A DNA stretch of 64,000 nt, taken from assembly GCF_000720115.1 (NCBI RefSeq), contig NZ_JOIR01000013.1, positions 62,001 to 126,000 on the forward strand. The letters are read 5' to 3'. The notes under the pieces were generated by a model. It was not told where the DNA came from, ran no database searches, and saw only the letters and a list, made by a program, of their open reading frames with translations. The stretch is from Streptomyces sp. NRRL F-2580. Lineage in GTDB: Bacteria > Actinomycetota > Actinomycetes > Streptomycetales > Streptomycetaceae. The translations under genes were made by a program, and so were the position numbers. Below are positions 1 to 10,416 of the stretch, piece by piece (position 1 is the stretch's first letter; each line of letters starts with the position of its first letter).

Positions 1-127
1 CCGGCCCCGTCGCGAGCCGCAGCCCGCGAACCGGACCGGCGTCCCCCGAGCACCCGGCCAGCGCCACGGCCAGCGCACCGACCCCGGCGGCCAGCACCTT
101 TCGGCGGCTGCTCTCCCTGCTGGTCAC
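1..127 (-). CDS. TAXI-type TRAP transporter binding lipoprotein, N-terminus only
   Basis: On the minus strand a GTG at 127 opens a frame that runs off the left edge (42 codons visible). It encodes a basic N-terminus, a hydrophobic core and the lipobox LAGC, which predicts signal peptidase II processing and lipid anchoring. After the lipobox the mature protein reads LRLATGP, which resembles the first strand of TAXI-family solute-binding proteins of TRAP transporters (usually LRIATG). No strong ribosome binding site is visible, and an IS-end-like sequence lies directly upstream (136-151). The lipoprotein call is fairly safe; the TAXI assignment rests on one short motif. Confidence 0.55.
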   Translation of the reverse strand, partial: MTSRESSRRKVLAAGVGALAVALAGCSGDAGPVRGLRLATGP

Positions 128-135
128 GGCCCAAG

Positions 136-151
136 CCTAAGGGCTGTCCCG
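136..151. repeat. IS-end-like sequence CCTAAGGGCTGTCCCG
   Basis: This 16-mer closely matches the two ends of the element at 61218-62743 (CCTAAGGCTTGTCCCG and CCTAAGAGCTGTCCCG). It lies between the divergent genes at 127(-) and 201(+). No transposase is beside it, so it may be a solo end left by deletion or a shared intergenic repeat. Confidence 0.45.
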
Positions 152-200
152 CCGTGGTGGCGGAGGGCGGCTTCGCGGGCCGGCATGGCAGAGTCGTCCC

Positions 201-821
201 ATGGTCACTTCGATACGCGGGCCGCGCCGTCGCTGCGCCGCGGCCGCTCTTCTGCTGAGCGCTGCCCTGTCCCTGACCGGCTGCGGCGAGCGCCGCGGTA
301 CGGATGCGGCTCCCGGCGCCCCGGACCCGCTGCCGAGCACGAGCACGAGCGCAAGCGCGAGCCCCAGTGCCCCCGGCGCCTCCCCCTACGTGGAGCCCGG
401 GGCCGGCGACGGCGCCCCGCACTACGGGGACAACAACGCCCACCGCCGCTCGGGCGAGATGTCCCCCGCCAGCGCCAAGGACGCGCGGAAGGAGGCCGAC
501 CGGATCGAGCCCGTGCTCAAGCGGCTCTGGGAGGCGGGCACATGGGACCTCCCGAGCGTGCGGGCGGCCCTGCAGCCGCTCGGATACGAGGAGGAGCGGA
601 CCGGGCCGAAGGGCGAACGGCTCGGCGGAACGATCAGCATCCGGGGGATGGAGCCGCGCTTCCAGGCCGACCACTACGTCACGCCCGAGGGCACCCGCGT
701 CGGGCTGCGCGTCCACGACGACGCCTGCGTCACGGCGTTCGTGCAGAAGACCAACTACGAGGTCAAGACGAACGGCCCGTACATGGAGAGCGGCTGCTTC
801 GAACCGCCCTTCGGCCACTGA
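201..821 (+). CDS. putative lipoprotein of unknown function
   Basis: A 206-residue protein with an n-region of several arginines, an Ala/Leu-rich core and the lipobox LTGC at about residue 27, so it is probably exported and lipid-anchored. A low-complexity Ser/Thr/Ala/Pro linker follows (about residues 45-65), then a folded-looking C-terminal part with two cysteines. It resembles small lipoproteins that are common and uncharacterised in Streptomyces. I recognise no catalytic motif. The start at 201 is chosen because it places the signal sequence at the very N-terminus. The next frame (834-1022) is a gene relic, so there is no obvious operon partner. Confidence 0.7.
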   Translation: MVTSIRGPRRRCAAAALLLSAALSLTGCGERRGTDAAPGAPDPLPSTSTSASASPSAPGASPYVEPGAGDGAPHYGDNNAHRRSGEMSPASAKDARKEADRIEPVLKRLWEAGTWDLPSVRAALQPLGYEEERTGPKGERLGGTISIRGMEPRFQADHYVTPEGTRVGLRVHDDACVTAFVQKTNYEVKTNGPYMESGCFEPPFGH

Positions 822-833
822 CGGGGCCGACTC

Positions 834-1022
834 GTGCGCTATCACCACGTCGGAGCCCAGTTCGCCTACCTCCTGGACGCCGCGGCCCTGGAGGGACGGC
901 ACTGGAACAACGACGGGGTCGTCGAGGACGTCGCCACGGGCGAGGACGTCCGCTCGGTGCGCGTCGGGGGCGGCGTCGCGTTCGTCGCGGAGGGCAGGCT
1001 ACGCGAACTGCCGCCGGGGTGA
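834..1022 (+). pseudogene. relic of a PhzF-family gene with two internal in-frame deletions
   Basis: A 62-codon GTG-to-TGA frame made of three short blocks, each matching the intact PhzF-family protein encoded at 19153-20016(-). The first is MRYHHV (start of the intact protein: MRYFHV). The second is GAQFAYLLDA...HWNNDG..EDVATG. The third is EDVRSVRVGGGVAFVAEGRLREL, matching DVRSVQVGGEVSFVATGRLEEL. The segments between the blocks, including the catalytic glutamate region and the GSGAGC loop, are missing but the frame stays open. PhzF-family isomerases are about 280 residues, so this product cannot be an enzyme. The divergence suggests a paralogue rather than a recent copy. Confidence 0.8.
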
Positions 1023-1273
1023 GGACCCGGCGGCCGGGGAGCCGGGTGCCGGGGGCCGGGTGCCGGGCAGGGCTCGGCAACGGGCTTCCCGTTGAGCGTC
1101 AGGGCGGGCTCCCCGTCGCGCTACGCGAGCCGGCCGCCCGCGACCGCCAGAGCCCGGGGAAGAGTACGGCGGCGTGGGCCATTCAGGGCGACCGCCGTGT
1201 GTCGGCCCTCCATGGCGGGGCGGGGCTCCTACCTTCCGGGGGTGTACGTTCCGAATCTGCGAAAGGCATCGCC

Positions 1274-1546
1274 GTGAAGCGAACCGTCCGTACCACTTCC
1301 CGCGCCCTGGCCGTCCTCGCCGCCGGCACCCTGCTCGGCCTGTTCGCCGCCGCCGCGCCCGCGGCCGCCGACTCGGGCCCGACGTACGTGTTCGTCATCG
1401 GCAGCAACATCGTCCAGTCGGCCCAGGACGACATCTTCAACGCCGGACGCGACAACACGGTCGGCTCCCACAACGGGGAGACCGCGGCCACGTCCGTTTC
1501 GGCCTTCGAGTCCATGCCGATGGTCGACTGGGCGGAGACCTTCTGA
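1274..1546 (+). CDS. small secreted protein of unknown function
   Basis: A 90-residue frame with GTG start at 1274 and an AAAGG motif at about 1262-1266 at suitable spacing. Residues 1-32 form a classical Sec signal peptide: KRTVRTTSR, a long Ala/Leu core, and a probable AAAD cleavage region. The mature part is about 58 residues, polar, cysteine-free, and starts around DSGPTYVFVIGSN. It resembles the small secreted orphan proteins of Streptomyces, but I cannot assign a function. It is monocistronic. About 290 bases of intergenic sequence follow before the cyclodipeptide synthase gene and must hold that cassette's promoter; I could not pick out a convincing -35/-10 pair. Confidence 0.65.
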   Translation: MKRTVRTTSRALAVLAAGTLLGLFAAAAPAAADSGPTYVFVIGSNIVQSAQDDIFNAGRDNTVGSHNGETAATSVSAFESMPMVDWAETF

Positions 1547-1835
1547 CCGAGGGGCCGACGGGACCACGGCCGACCTGCCGGCGCGTCCACGAAGCGCGAG
1601 GACAGGGGTCGGCCGCCGCCGCCCGGGTGGCTCCGTCCCCGACCGGATCGCCACCGGAGTTCGCCGACTCGGCACGAACTCGTCGCCAACTCTCCGCCAC
1701 GGACAGCCCACACAAAAGATGCCCAAGTCAACCGTGTTGTCCGACAGGTGAGTTACCAACAGGAAGTGATGGAACGTCGCACAGAGTTGCGGTACCTTCC
1801 TTCACGTCGCCGCCACACCCGGGGCACAGGGCCCC

Positions 1836-2576
1836 ATGGGACTTGCGGCGCAAAGGACCCGACACCTGTTGACGACAGCGACCGAAGTCTTCACAGTCCG
1901 GCCGTACACCCCTCACTGCCAGGTGATTAGCACCGAAGGCGACCATGCCGTCATTGGCATCTCCCCGGGGAACAGCTATTTCTCCGCCCAGCGCGTTCTC
2001 GACCTCGCCCAATGGGGGATGCGCAACTTCGAGCAGGTCGACCTCATTTACACCGACCTGCACGTGGCAGAGATGTACGAGGCCCTCGGCTACGGCGAGG
2101 ACGAGGCCCGACGCAAGGCGGTCAAGAACCTGCGTGGCGTTCGCGCCAAGGTGAACAACGCCGCCGCAGAAGCCGACCCCACCGGCACCCGCCTGCGCGC
2201 CCGGCCGATGTCCTCCCTCACCGACATCCCGGCCTACCGCGCTCTGCACAGCCACCTGAACAGCCTGCTCGACAACGACCCGGACTTCCGCAAGACCTGC
2301 AACTCCCTGGTCGACTCATTCCTCTCCTCCAAGGTCCTGGACGGGAAGTCCGCCACGACCCGGCAGCGGGAGGTGTGCCTCGAGTACGTCTGTGCCGAGG
2401 CGCCGCTCTTCCTCGACACGCCGGCCATCCTCGGCGTGCCGTCCTCGCTCAACTGCTACCACCAGCTCCTGCCGATGGCGGAACTGCTCTACTCCCGCGG
2501 TTCGGGTCTGCGCGCCTCGCGCAACCAGGGCCACGCCATCATCACGCCCGCCGAAGGACACCCCGATGCCCACTGA
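1836..2576 (+). CDS. cyclodipeptide synthase, probable cyclodityrosine synthase (Rv2275-like)
   Basis: A 246-residue cyclodipeptide synthase: a Rossmann-like class-Ic-tRNA-synthetase fold that joins two aminoacyl groups taken from charged tRNAs. The hallmark [10 protein letters not shown] (residues 41-50) contains the nucleophile Ser43. The second hallmark, [10 protein letters not shown], carries the conserved Tyr184 and Glu188. From about residue 12 to the end it resembles M. tuberculosis Rv2275 as I remember it, including the blocks [35 protein letters not shown] and [14 protein letters not shown]. That makes cyclo(Tyr-Tyr) the best product guess. The start is uncertain: ATG 1836 has no clear ribosome binding site, while in-frame TTG 1869 lies behind AAAGGA and matches where homology begins. 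It overlaps the P450 gene by 11 bases. Confidence 0.9.
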   Translation: MGLAAQRTRHLLTTATEVFTVRPYTPHCQVISTEGDHAVIGISPGNSYFSAQRVLDLAQWGMRNFEQVDLIYTDLHVAEMYEALGYGEDEARRKAVKNLRGVRAKVNNAAAEADPTGTRLRARPMSSLTDIPAYRALHSHLNSLLDNDPDFRKTCNSLVDSFLSSKVLDGKSATTRQREVCLEYVCAEAPLFLDTPAILGVPSSLNCYHQLLPMAELLYSRGSGLRASRNQGHAIITPAEGHPDAH

Positions 2577-3750
2577 CACCCTGCTCGACTTCCCGTTCTC
2601 CGCGCGCGGCGACCAACTCCCCAGCGAGATCGAGGCACTCCGCAACGAGCCCGTGAAGCGGGTCCGCACGATCGCCGGTGACGAGGCCTGGCTCGTCTCC
2701 TCCTATGAACTGTGCAAGCAGGTCCTGGAGGACCCCCGGTTCAGCCTGAAGGACACGTCGGCCCCCGGCGTGCCCCGCCAGTACGCCCTGACGATCCCGC
2801 CCGAGGTCGTCAACAACATGGGCAACATCACCGGAGCAGGTCTCCGCAAGGCCGTCCTCAAGGCGATCAACCCCAAGACCGACGGCCTCGTCGACTGGAT
2901 GCGCGCCGAGGCCAACGCCCTCGTCGACAGCCTGCTGGCCTACGGCGCGCCGGTCGACCTGCGCGGCCAGTTCGCCAACCCGTACGCCGAGCGCCTCCAC
3001 TGCCGGATCCTCGGGATCCCGGAGGCCGACGCCCCGCGCCTGGCCGCCAGCCTCGACATCGCCTTCATGAACTCGGCCTGCCCCGTCACCGGTGCCAAGC
3101 TCAACTGGGACCGGGACATGGCCTACATGGTCGAGCGCCTGGACGACCCCGCCACCACCGGGCTCATGTCCGAACTCGCCGCCCTGCGCAACGACCCGGA
3201 CTACGCCCACCTGACGGACGAGATGCTGGCCACGGTCGGCGTCACGCTGTTCGGTGCCGGTGTCATCTCCACCATGGGCTTCCTGACGATGGCGCTCGTC
3301 TCCCTCATCCAGCACCCCGAGGTGTGGGAGCAGCTGCGCGAGGCGCCGGAGAAGATCCCGGCCGCCGTGGACGAACTCCTGCGCATCAACCTCTCCATCG
3401 CCGACGGGCTGCCCCGCCTGGCCCTGGAGGACGTCACCCTCGGCGACGTCGAGGTGAAGAAGGGCGAGCTGCTGCTGGTCCTGGTCGAGGCCGCCAACAC
3501 CGACCCGGCCGTGTACCCGGACCCGCACGTCGTGGACATCGACCGCGCCAACGCCGGCACGCACCTCTCCTTCGGCGGCGGGCAGCACTACTGCCCCGCC
3601 ACCGCCCTCGGCAAGCGGCACACCGAGATCGCCGTCGAGGTCCTGCTGGAGAAGATGCCCAACCTCCAGCTCGCCGTCCCCGTCGACCAGTTGGTCTGGC
3701 GGACCCGCTTCATGAAGCGCCTGCCGGAACGCCTGCCCGTGCTCTGGTAG
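2566..3750 (+). CDS. cytochrome P450, CYP121 / mycocyclosin-synthase-like
   Basis: A 394-residue P450, ATG 2566 behind GAAGGA (2553-2558), translationally coupled to the synthase. Heme ligand Cys343 sits in [10 protein letters not shown]. ExxR is E270-R273. The I-helix reads [10 protein letters not shown], so the usual acid-alcohol pair is replaced by Ile-Ser, as in CYP121. Shared CYP121 landmarks include [16 protein letters not shown] (Phe167), NWDRD (Trp181), Ser235 and the ending [11 protein letters not shown]121 joins the two Tyr rings of cyclo(Tyr-Tyr) by a C-C bond. Differences at equivalent active-site positions are Gln385->Met383, Arg386->Lys384 and, after the heme Cys-Pro, Gly->Ala345. 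Substrate is therefore likely cYY or a close relative, but the outcome may differ. No ferredoxin gene is adjacent. Confidence 0.9.
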   Translation: MPTDTLLDFPFSARGDQLPSEIEALRNEPVKRVRTIAGDEAWLVSSYELCKQVLEDPRFSLKDTSAPGVPRQYALTIPPEVVNNMGNITGAGLRKAVLKAINPKTDGLVDWMRAEANALVDSLLAYGAPVDLRGQFANPYAERLHCRILGIPEADAPRLAASLDIAFMNSACPVTGAKLNWDRDMAYMVERLDDPATTGLMSELAALRNDPDYAHLTDEMLATVGVTLFGAGVISTMGFLTMALVSLIQHPEVWEQLREAPEKIPAAVDELLRINLSIADGLPRLALEDVTLGDVEVKKGELLLVLVEAANTDPAVYPDPHVVDIDRANAGTHLSFGGGQHYCPATALGKRHTEIAVEVLLEKMPNLQLAVPVDQLVWRTRFMKRLPERLPVLW

Positions 3751-3779
3751 CCACACCTGCGCGTGCGCGCGTACGCAGA

Positions 3780-3810
3780 CCGCCCCGGCCGGAACATCCG
3801 GCCGGGGCGG
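3780..3810. terminator. bidirectional rho-independent-type hairpin
   Basis: A perfect 14-bp stem (CCGCCCCGGCCGGA / TCCGGCCGGGGCGG) with a 3-base ACA loop. It lies 30 bases after the P450 stop and between convergent genes (P450 on +, UvrA-like on -). There is no T-tract, which is usual for Streptomyces terminators. It ends the cyclodipeptide cassette after two genes. Confidence 0.85.
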
Positions 3811-3857
3811 TCCCCGTGGCGGCTCGCGTGCGGCGCCGTGGTCGGCGTGCGGCCGGG

Positions 3858-6260
<2,403 letters not shown>

Positions 6261-6280
6261 CGTGTCTCCGTCGTTCGGGC

Positions 6281-6304
6281 GGGGACCGCGTGTGTGCGGT
6301 CCCC
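6281..6304. terminator. 9-bp perfect hairpin between glyoxalase-like and UvrA-like genes
   Basis: GGGGACCGC and GCGGTCCCC flank a 6-base GTGTGT loop. On the minus strand it follows the glyoxalase-like stop (6343) and precedes the UvrA-like start (6260). It could be a terminator or attenuator that sets uvrA-like expression apart from the upstream araC-glyoxalase pair. Confidence 0.55.
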
Positions 6305-6342
6305 GTCGGTTTCGCTGTTGCGGACTGTGCTGCGGACTGTCT

Positions 6343-6756
6343 CTACCGCTTGGGCTGGTTGAAGCGGAGCATGTTGCCGGCCGGGTCGCGGAAGGCGCAG
6401 TCGCGGACCCCGTACGGCTGGTCGATCGGCTCCTGCAGCACCTCCCCGCCCGCTGCCTGGATGCGCTCGAAGGTGGCGTCGACGTCGTCGGTGGAGAAGA
6501 TCACGCCCCGCAGCATGCCCTTGGCCAGCAGCTCTGCCATCTGCTGCTTGTCCGTCGGGGAGGCGTTGGGGTTGGCGAGGGGCGGTTCGAGGACGATCTC
6601 CACGTCGGGCTGCTCGGGTGAGCCCACGGTCACCCAGCGCATCCCCTCGAACCCGACGTCGTTGCGCACCTCCATGCCGAGGACGTCGCGGTAGAACGCG
6701 AGCGCCTTGTCGTGGTCGTCGACTGCGATGAAGCACTGTGAGAGCTTGATGGTCAT
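6343..6756 (-). CDS. glyoxalase/bleomycin-resistance fold (VOC) protein
   Basis: A 137-residue single VOC unit with the expected beta-alpha-beta-beta-beta layout. It opens IKLSQCFIAVDDHDKALAFY and ends with RDCAFRDPAGNMLRFNQ. Members bind divalent metal and act as glyoxalases, dioxygenases or antibiotic-binding proteins; the substrate cannot be read from sequence. The start ATG 6756 is preferred over an upstream extension because MTIKLSQ begins the first VOC strand. It lies 10 bases after the small AraC gene on the same strand, so the two probably share a transcript and the AraC protein probably regulates it. This pairing is common in Streptomyces. Confidence 0.85.
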   Translation of the reverse strand: MTIKLSQCFIAVDDHDKALAFYRDVLGMEVRNDVGFEGMRWVTVGSPEQPDVEIVLEPPLANPNASPTDKQQMAELLAKGMLRGVIFSTDDVDATFERIQAAGGEVLQEPIDQPYGVRDCAFRDPAGNMLRFNQPKR

Positions 6757-6766
6757 GCCTCCGACG

Positions 6767-7186
6767 CTACGAGGCGGCGGCCGATTCCGCTTCTCCGTTC
6801 CTGATCGGTCGCGTATGAATTTTCGCGATGCACGCCGGGATCGCCGCACCAGCCTCGTGGCGGCGGGCCCGGTACGCGCTCGGGCTCTCGCCGACCAGCT
6901 CCGTGAAGCGCGAGCTGAACGACCCGAGCGAGGTGCACCCGACCTCGAAGCAGACCTCCGTGACGCTGAGGTCACCCCGCCTCAGCAGCGCCTTCGCCCG
7001 CTCGACGCGGCGGGTCATGAGGTAGCTGTACGGGGTCTCCCCGAAGGCGGCGCGGAAGCTGCGGGAGAAGTGCCCGGGCGACATGAGCGCGACATTGGCC
7101 AGGGCGGGGACGTCCAGCGGCTGCGCGTAGTCGCGGTCCATCGTGTCCCGCGCGCGACGCAGGCGTACCAGGTCCTCCAAGGTCAT
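6767..7186 (-). CDS. AraC-family regulator, DNA-binding domain only
   Basis: A 139-residue protein consisting almost entirely of the two helix-turn-helix motifs of an AraC domain. The first is in PLDVPALANVALMSPGHFSR, the second in LSVTEVCFEVGCTSLGSFSSRF, followed by the conserved GESPSAYR. No sensor domain is present, as in SoxS-sized members. The start ATG 7184-7186 overlaps the stop of the decayed LuxR-type frame in an ATGA arrangement. The glyoxalase-like gene follows 10 bases later and is its likely target. The C-terminal tail after SAYRARRH is short and basic. The recognised family is secure; the signal is unknown. Confidence 0.88.
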   Translation of the reverse strand: MTLEDLVRLRRARDTMDRDYAQPLDVPALANVALMSPGHFSRSFRAAFGETPYSYLMTRRVERAKALLRRGDLSVTEVCFEVGCTSLGSFSSRFTELVGESPSAYRARRHEAGAAIPACIAKIHTRPIRNGEAESAAAS

Positions 7187-8060
7187 GCACCCAGCATCGC
7201 ACGGGCGCGGCCGGGGCGGTGGGCGCCTGGGGGAACTCGCTGGGACACCCCCAGCCGCCCGGCGGCCGTCTCGTCGGTGAGCCCGCTGGCCAGCAGGGTG
7301 AGCAGTTCGCGTTCCTGGGCGGTGAGCCCGGTGTCCTCGTCCCTGGCCTGCCGCGCGCCGAGTGGCAGCGCGACCGCCCACACCTGCTCGAAGGGCGTCG
7401 ACAGCGCGGTCACCGCCCCGGCCGCATGGAGGAGGACGGCCCCGCGGCGGGTGTCCGACGGGTCCAGCGGGACCAGCGCACTGGCACCGTCGATGAGGAT
7501 CATCCGCAGGGGCAGGGTGGGAACCGTGCGCACCTCGCCCCCGGACGCCGTCAGCCAGCGGGCGTACTCGAGCGTCGGCGCGCTGTTGCGGACGCTCCCA
7601 GGCAGACCGTTCTGGGCTCCACCCCGCGGAGCAGGGTCTGGGCGTCGTTGTGCCGGGCCGCCTCGATGGACGCCGGGGAGTGGCCGCTGCCCGGCATGCA
7701 CGTACAGACCGAGGTGGTGGCCTTGTCGGCGATCTGCTCCAGTCGGCTCTGGATGGCGTCCATGCCGATGAGGCGCTCGCTGTCCGTCTCGTCGCCCCCG
7801 GCTTCGCCCGTGCCCCCGCCCCCGCTCGCGGGCTCGGCGAAGTCGGCGAGCATGCGGGTGACCGCGACGTGGGTCTCGTCCAGTTCCCGTCGGCGCTGTT
7901 CGAGTTCGTCCTGCCGACGGCGGAACAGGAGCTGGAGCCCCAGTCTGGAGCCCCAGTTCGGGGTGGATCGCCCGCCATCCTCCGGGCCGGCCCGCCGACC
8001 TGCGCAGAAGGGAGAGCTCGGCCAGCATCGCGGAGCTCCTTCCCCACGTCGGCAACGTCG
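7183..8060 (-). pseudogene. LuxR-type (TrmB-like + HTH) regulator broken by duplication, frameshift and truncation
   Basis: Three reading frames must be joined to restore one protein. The first part (LAELSLLRRS...PELGLQ) is cut by a 13-bp tandem duplication at 7932-7957. Removing one copy restores LLFRRRQDELEQ and then MLADFAEP...MPGSGHSPASIEAA. A second single-base shift near 7600 is needed to reach VRNSAPTLEYARWL...LTAQERELLTLLASGLTDETAAGRLGVSQR. After GVSQR the recognition helix and C-terminus are gone and the frame runs into the AraC gene. The start is also eroded. Family members are about 320 residues with an N-terminal winged helix and a C-terminal GerE-type HTH. Confidence 0.82.
7932..7957. 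repeat. 13-bp perfect tandem duplication
   Basis: CTGGAGCCCCAGT occurs twice head to tail (7932-7944 and 7945-7957) inside the LuxR-type pseudogene. Since 13 is not a multiple of three it shifts the frame; deleting one copy restores a continuous protein across the joint. Confidence 0.93.
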
Positions 8061-8073
8061 TAGGAATCGGGGT

Positions 8074-8958
8074 TCAGGCGTCGTCCGGCAGCAGCAGGCT
8101 GGTCACCCGGCCCGCCACCCGGTCCAGCGCCGAGCCGGGCGGCAGTCCGCCCCGGTGGGCCGCGAACCGTGACGGGGTGAGGCCGGTCATCGCCTTGAAC
8201 TCGCGGATGCAGTGGGCCTGGTCGTGGAAGCCGCCGAAGGCCGCCACCTTGGCCCCGTCCAGGCCGAGCGACTGGAGGCGCAGCGCCCGCTGGAGCCGGG
8301 CCACCCTGGCGACGGCCTTCGGCGCCAGCCCCACCTGCTGCCCGAAGCAGGCGCGCAGATGGCGGGGGCTCCAGCCGACCTCGCTGGAGATCCTGCTGAG
8401 GGCCTCCGGCCGGCTGTCCGCGTGCAACCGCCGCAGGGCCTCGCCGACTTCGGGCGAGACCGTGCCGCCCTTGTCCCGGCAGGAGAGGAACACGGCGTCG
8501 AGGAGGGCGAACCTGTCGGCCCAGGAATCGGCCTGCCGGAGCTGCTCTACGAGGAGGGCGGCGGTCCGGCCGAGCAGGTCGGACAAGTCGACGAAGGCCT
8601 CCGTGAAGTACCTCATGGGTATCCCGAAGGTCCGGTAGGCGCCGAGCGGGGAGAAGGTCACCTCGATGCCGTGCAGACCTCCGGCGTGCTCGCCGCGCGT
8701 CGCGGTGGTGCGCAGCCCTGAGAGGAAGGACGAGGCGCCCTGTGGCGGTCCACCGGCGGTGAGGCTGAGACCGCCCGCGAGGGCGATGACCACCGTCACC
8801 ACGCCGTCGGGGACTTCGAGCCGGGACCGGGGCCTGCCTTCCGGCAGCCGGTAGCCGTGGTACGCGATGATCTGACCCCGCAGGGCCGCTCCAGGGCGCG
8901 ACCTGATGCTCTCGGCACCTCCGGCGGCGGGCTCCGGGGCGCGAACGATCGAGACCAT
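8074..8958 (-). CDS. AraC-family transcriptional regulator
   Basis: A 294-residue regulator with a cupin-like N-terminal sensor half (about 1-170, containing PRSRLEVPDGVVTVVI and a second barrel strand IEVTFSPLGAYRTFGIP) and a C-terminal AraC domain (about 185-275). The two HTH units include LSRISSEVGWSPRHLRACF and KVAAFGGFHDQAHCIREFKAMTGLTPSRF. The organisation matches Streptomyces regulators of about 290 residues controlling neighbouring or stress genes. It stands upstream of, and on the same strand as, the decayed LuxR gene. It has an intact frame with ATG at 8958. Ligand and target are unknown. Confidence 0.88.
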   Translation of the reverse strand: MVSIVRAPEPAAGGAESIRSRPGAALRGQIIAYHGYRLPEGRPRSRLEVPDGVVTVVIALAGGLSLTAGGPPQGASSFLSGLRTTATRGEHAGGLHGIEVTFSPLGAYRTFGIPMRYFTEAFVDLSDLLGRTAALLVEQLRQADSWADRFALLDAVFLSCRDKGGTVSPEVGEALRRLHADSRPEALSRISSEVGWSPRHLRACFGQQVGLAPKAVARVARLQRALRLQSLGLDGAKVAAFGGFHDQAHCIREFKAMTGLTPSRFAAHRGGLPPGSALDRVAGRVTSLLLPDDA

Positions 8959-9286
8959 GCCTACCCCCCGTCAGGGCGCCTACGGTCCGGACGGCCACCA
9001 GGATGCATCAGCCGGGGCCGGATCCACAGGCGGGTCTCGGCACATTGCCGGGTGGGCGGGGCAATTGGCCGGTTCCGAGCGGTGACACCAAGCTCTCGGG
9101 GGTACTTGCTCCCACCCTTCGCCCCTTCCACCGGTCCGTGCCGGGCGGAAGGCTGTTCACGGGAAACGGGGCGAGCCGCCGGAAGAGAAACGCTCCGAAT
9201 CCCGAGACTCCGTATTCCGGATTTCAGAATCGAGGTATTCCCATGATCTGGGACTGACCGACCCGACCGGTTCGCCCTGGCCCACG
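8959..9286. other. intergenic region, no gene recognised
   Basis: About 330 bases upstream of the AraC gene. The stretch 9178-9250 is distinctly lower in GC and probably carries the promoter. A 39-codon GTG frame (9138-9257, ending GIPMIWD) has no ribosome binding site, and I do not call it. Confidence 0.5.
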
Positions 9287-10232
9287 TCAGCCCACCCCCG
9301 GCCCCTCCGCCAGCACTTCGCGGATCACGTGCCGGGCGTTGAGCGCCATCGTCCGGTTCGTCCTCCGCTAGTACGGCAGCGCGATCAGCGCCTGCGAGAG
9401 GGTCCGCCCGCGGCCCCGTCTCCAGGTCGCGTCGTCCACGCCGAGCTCTTCGCGGAAGACCTCCCGCGCTCCGGCCGGCGGCAGGTTCCACGCCGGGAAC
9501 AGATCGCGCGCCGGGTCCCCCGTCCCCATGCACCCGAAGTCGATCACCGCGGCCAGCCTGCCACCGTCCACGAGCAGATTGCCCGGCATCAGGTCGGCGT
9601 GCAGCCACACCGGCGGCCCGTCCCCCCTCCGGGGCCCGCAGCGCGTCCTCCCACACGGCGGCCGCCGCATCGCAGTCGACGCCCTCCTGCGGGATCCCGC
9701 GCAGTTCCTCGATCGCCGCCCGGGTGGACGCGTCGAGCGAAGCCACCGGCCCGCCGCGGTGGGCGCGCGGCGCCCCCGGCAGGGTGATGCCGCGCATCGC
9801 CGCCACGAACCCGGCCAGGTCCCGGGCCAGCGGCACCGGTTCGCCCAGCGCGCCCGCCTCCGGGTTCTCCCCCGTCAGCCACCGGCACACCGCCCACCCC
9901 CACGGATACCCTTCGGCGGGCTCCCCGGCCCCGAGCACCTCGGGGACGGTCGTGGGCAGCGCGGGTGCGAGGCGCGGCAGCCACTCCCGTTCCGTGGACA
10001 CGTCCTCGGCTCCGCCCTCCGTCAACGGCAGCCGTACGGCCATGTCCTCGCCCAGCCGGTACATGGCGTTGACCGTGCTGCCCGACGGGAACCGCTCCAC
10101 CGGCAGCCCCGCCCACTGCGGGAAATGCCCGGCGACCAGCCGCCGTACGAGGTCGTCGTCGACGGGGCGCCGACCCACACTCCCGGACGGACTGACCACG
10201 AAGGGTGCCGCGTGATCGGCGTTGTTCTGCAT
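9287..10232 (-). pseudogene. aminoglycoside-phosphotransferase-family gene with frameshift and amber codon
   Basis: From ATG 10232 the frame gives a typical APH N-lobe (SGSTVNAMYRLGEDMAVRLP...TEREWLPRLAP). Within a C6 run at 9622-9627 (G6 on the coding strand) the frame is lost; removing one base restores PPVWLHADLMPGNLL and VIDFGCMGTGDPARDL, the catalytic HxDxxxxN and the metal-binding DFG-type Asp. The frame then stops at TAG (9370-9368) after ALIALPY. In the same frame beyond the stop, family-like sequence continues (MALNARHVIREVLAEG) to a TGA at 9287. So two lesions are present and the full-length ancestor was about 314 codons. Substrate class is uncertain; APH-fold kinases also phosphorylate macrolides and small metabolites. 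Confidence 0.85.
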
Positions 10233-10416
10233 CAGCGTGGCGACTCGAGATAGCGGGCTGGTCCTTGGCCGGGCCGGCCGGACCTTCCGCCGCGCCCTGG
10301 CCGAAACACGGAAAACCGCAATTGCGCCTGCTGGGGCTCCGCCGGTGATTGTCAACGGCATCGGCTGCTCGGGAGCGGCTCCGGCCTCGTGCACTCGCCC
10401 GGCCCGGCGCCCGTAG

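Noticed and set aside
9138..9257. 39-codon frame ending GIPMIWD in a low-GC patch, considered as a peptide precursor
   Set aside because: No ribosome binding site, no modification enzymes nearby, and composition upstream of the last 15 codons is Arg-rich like a shadow frame.
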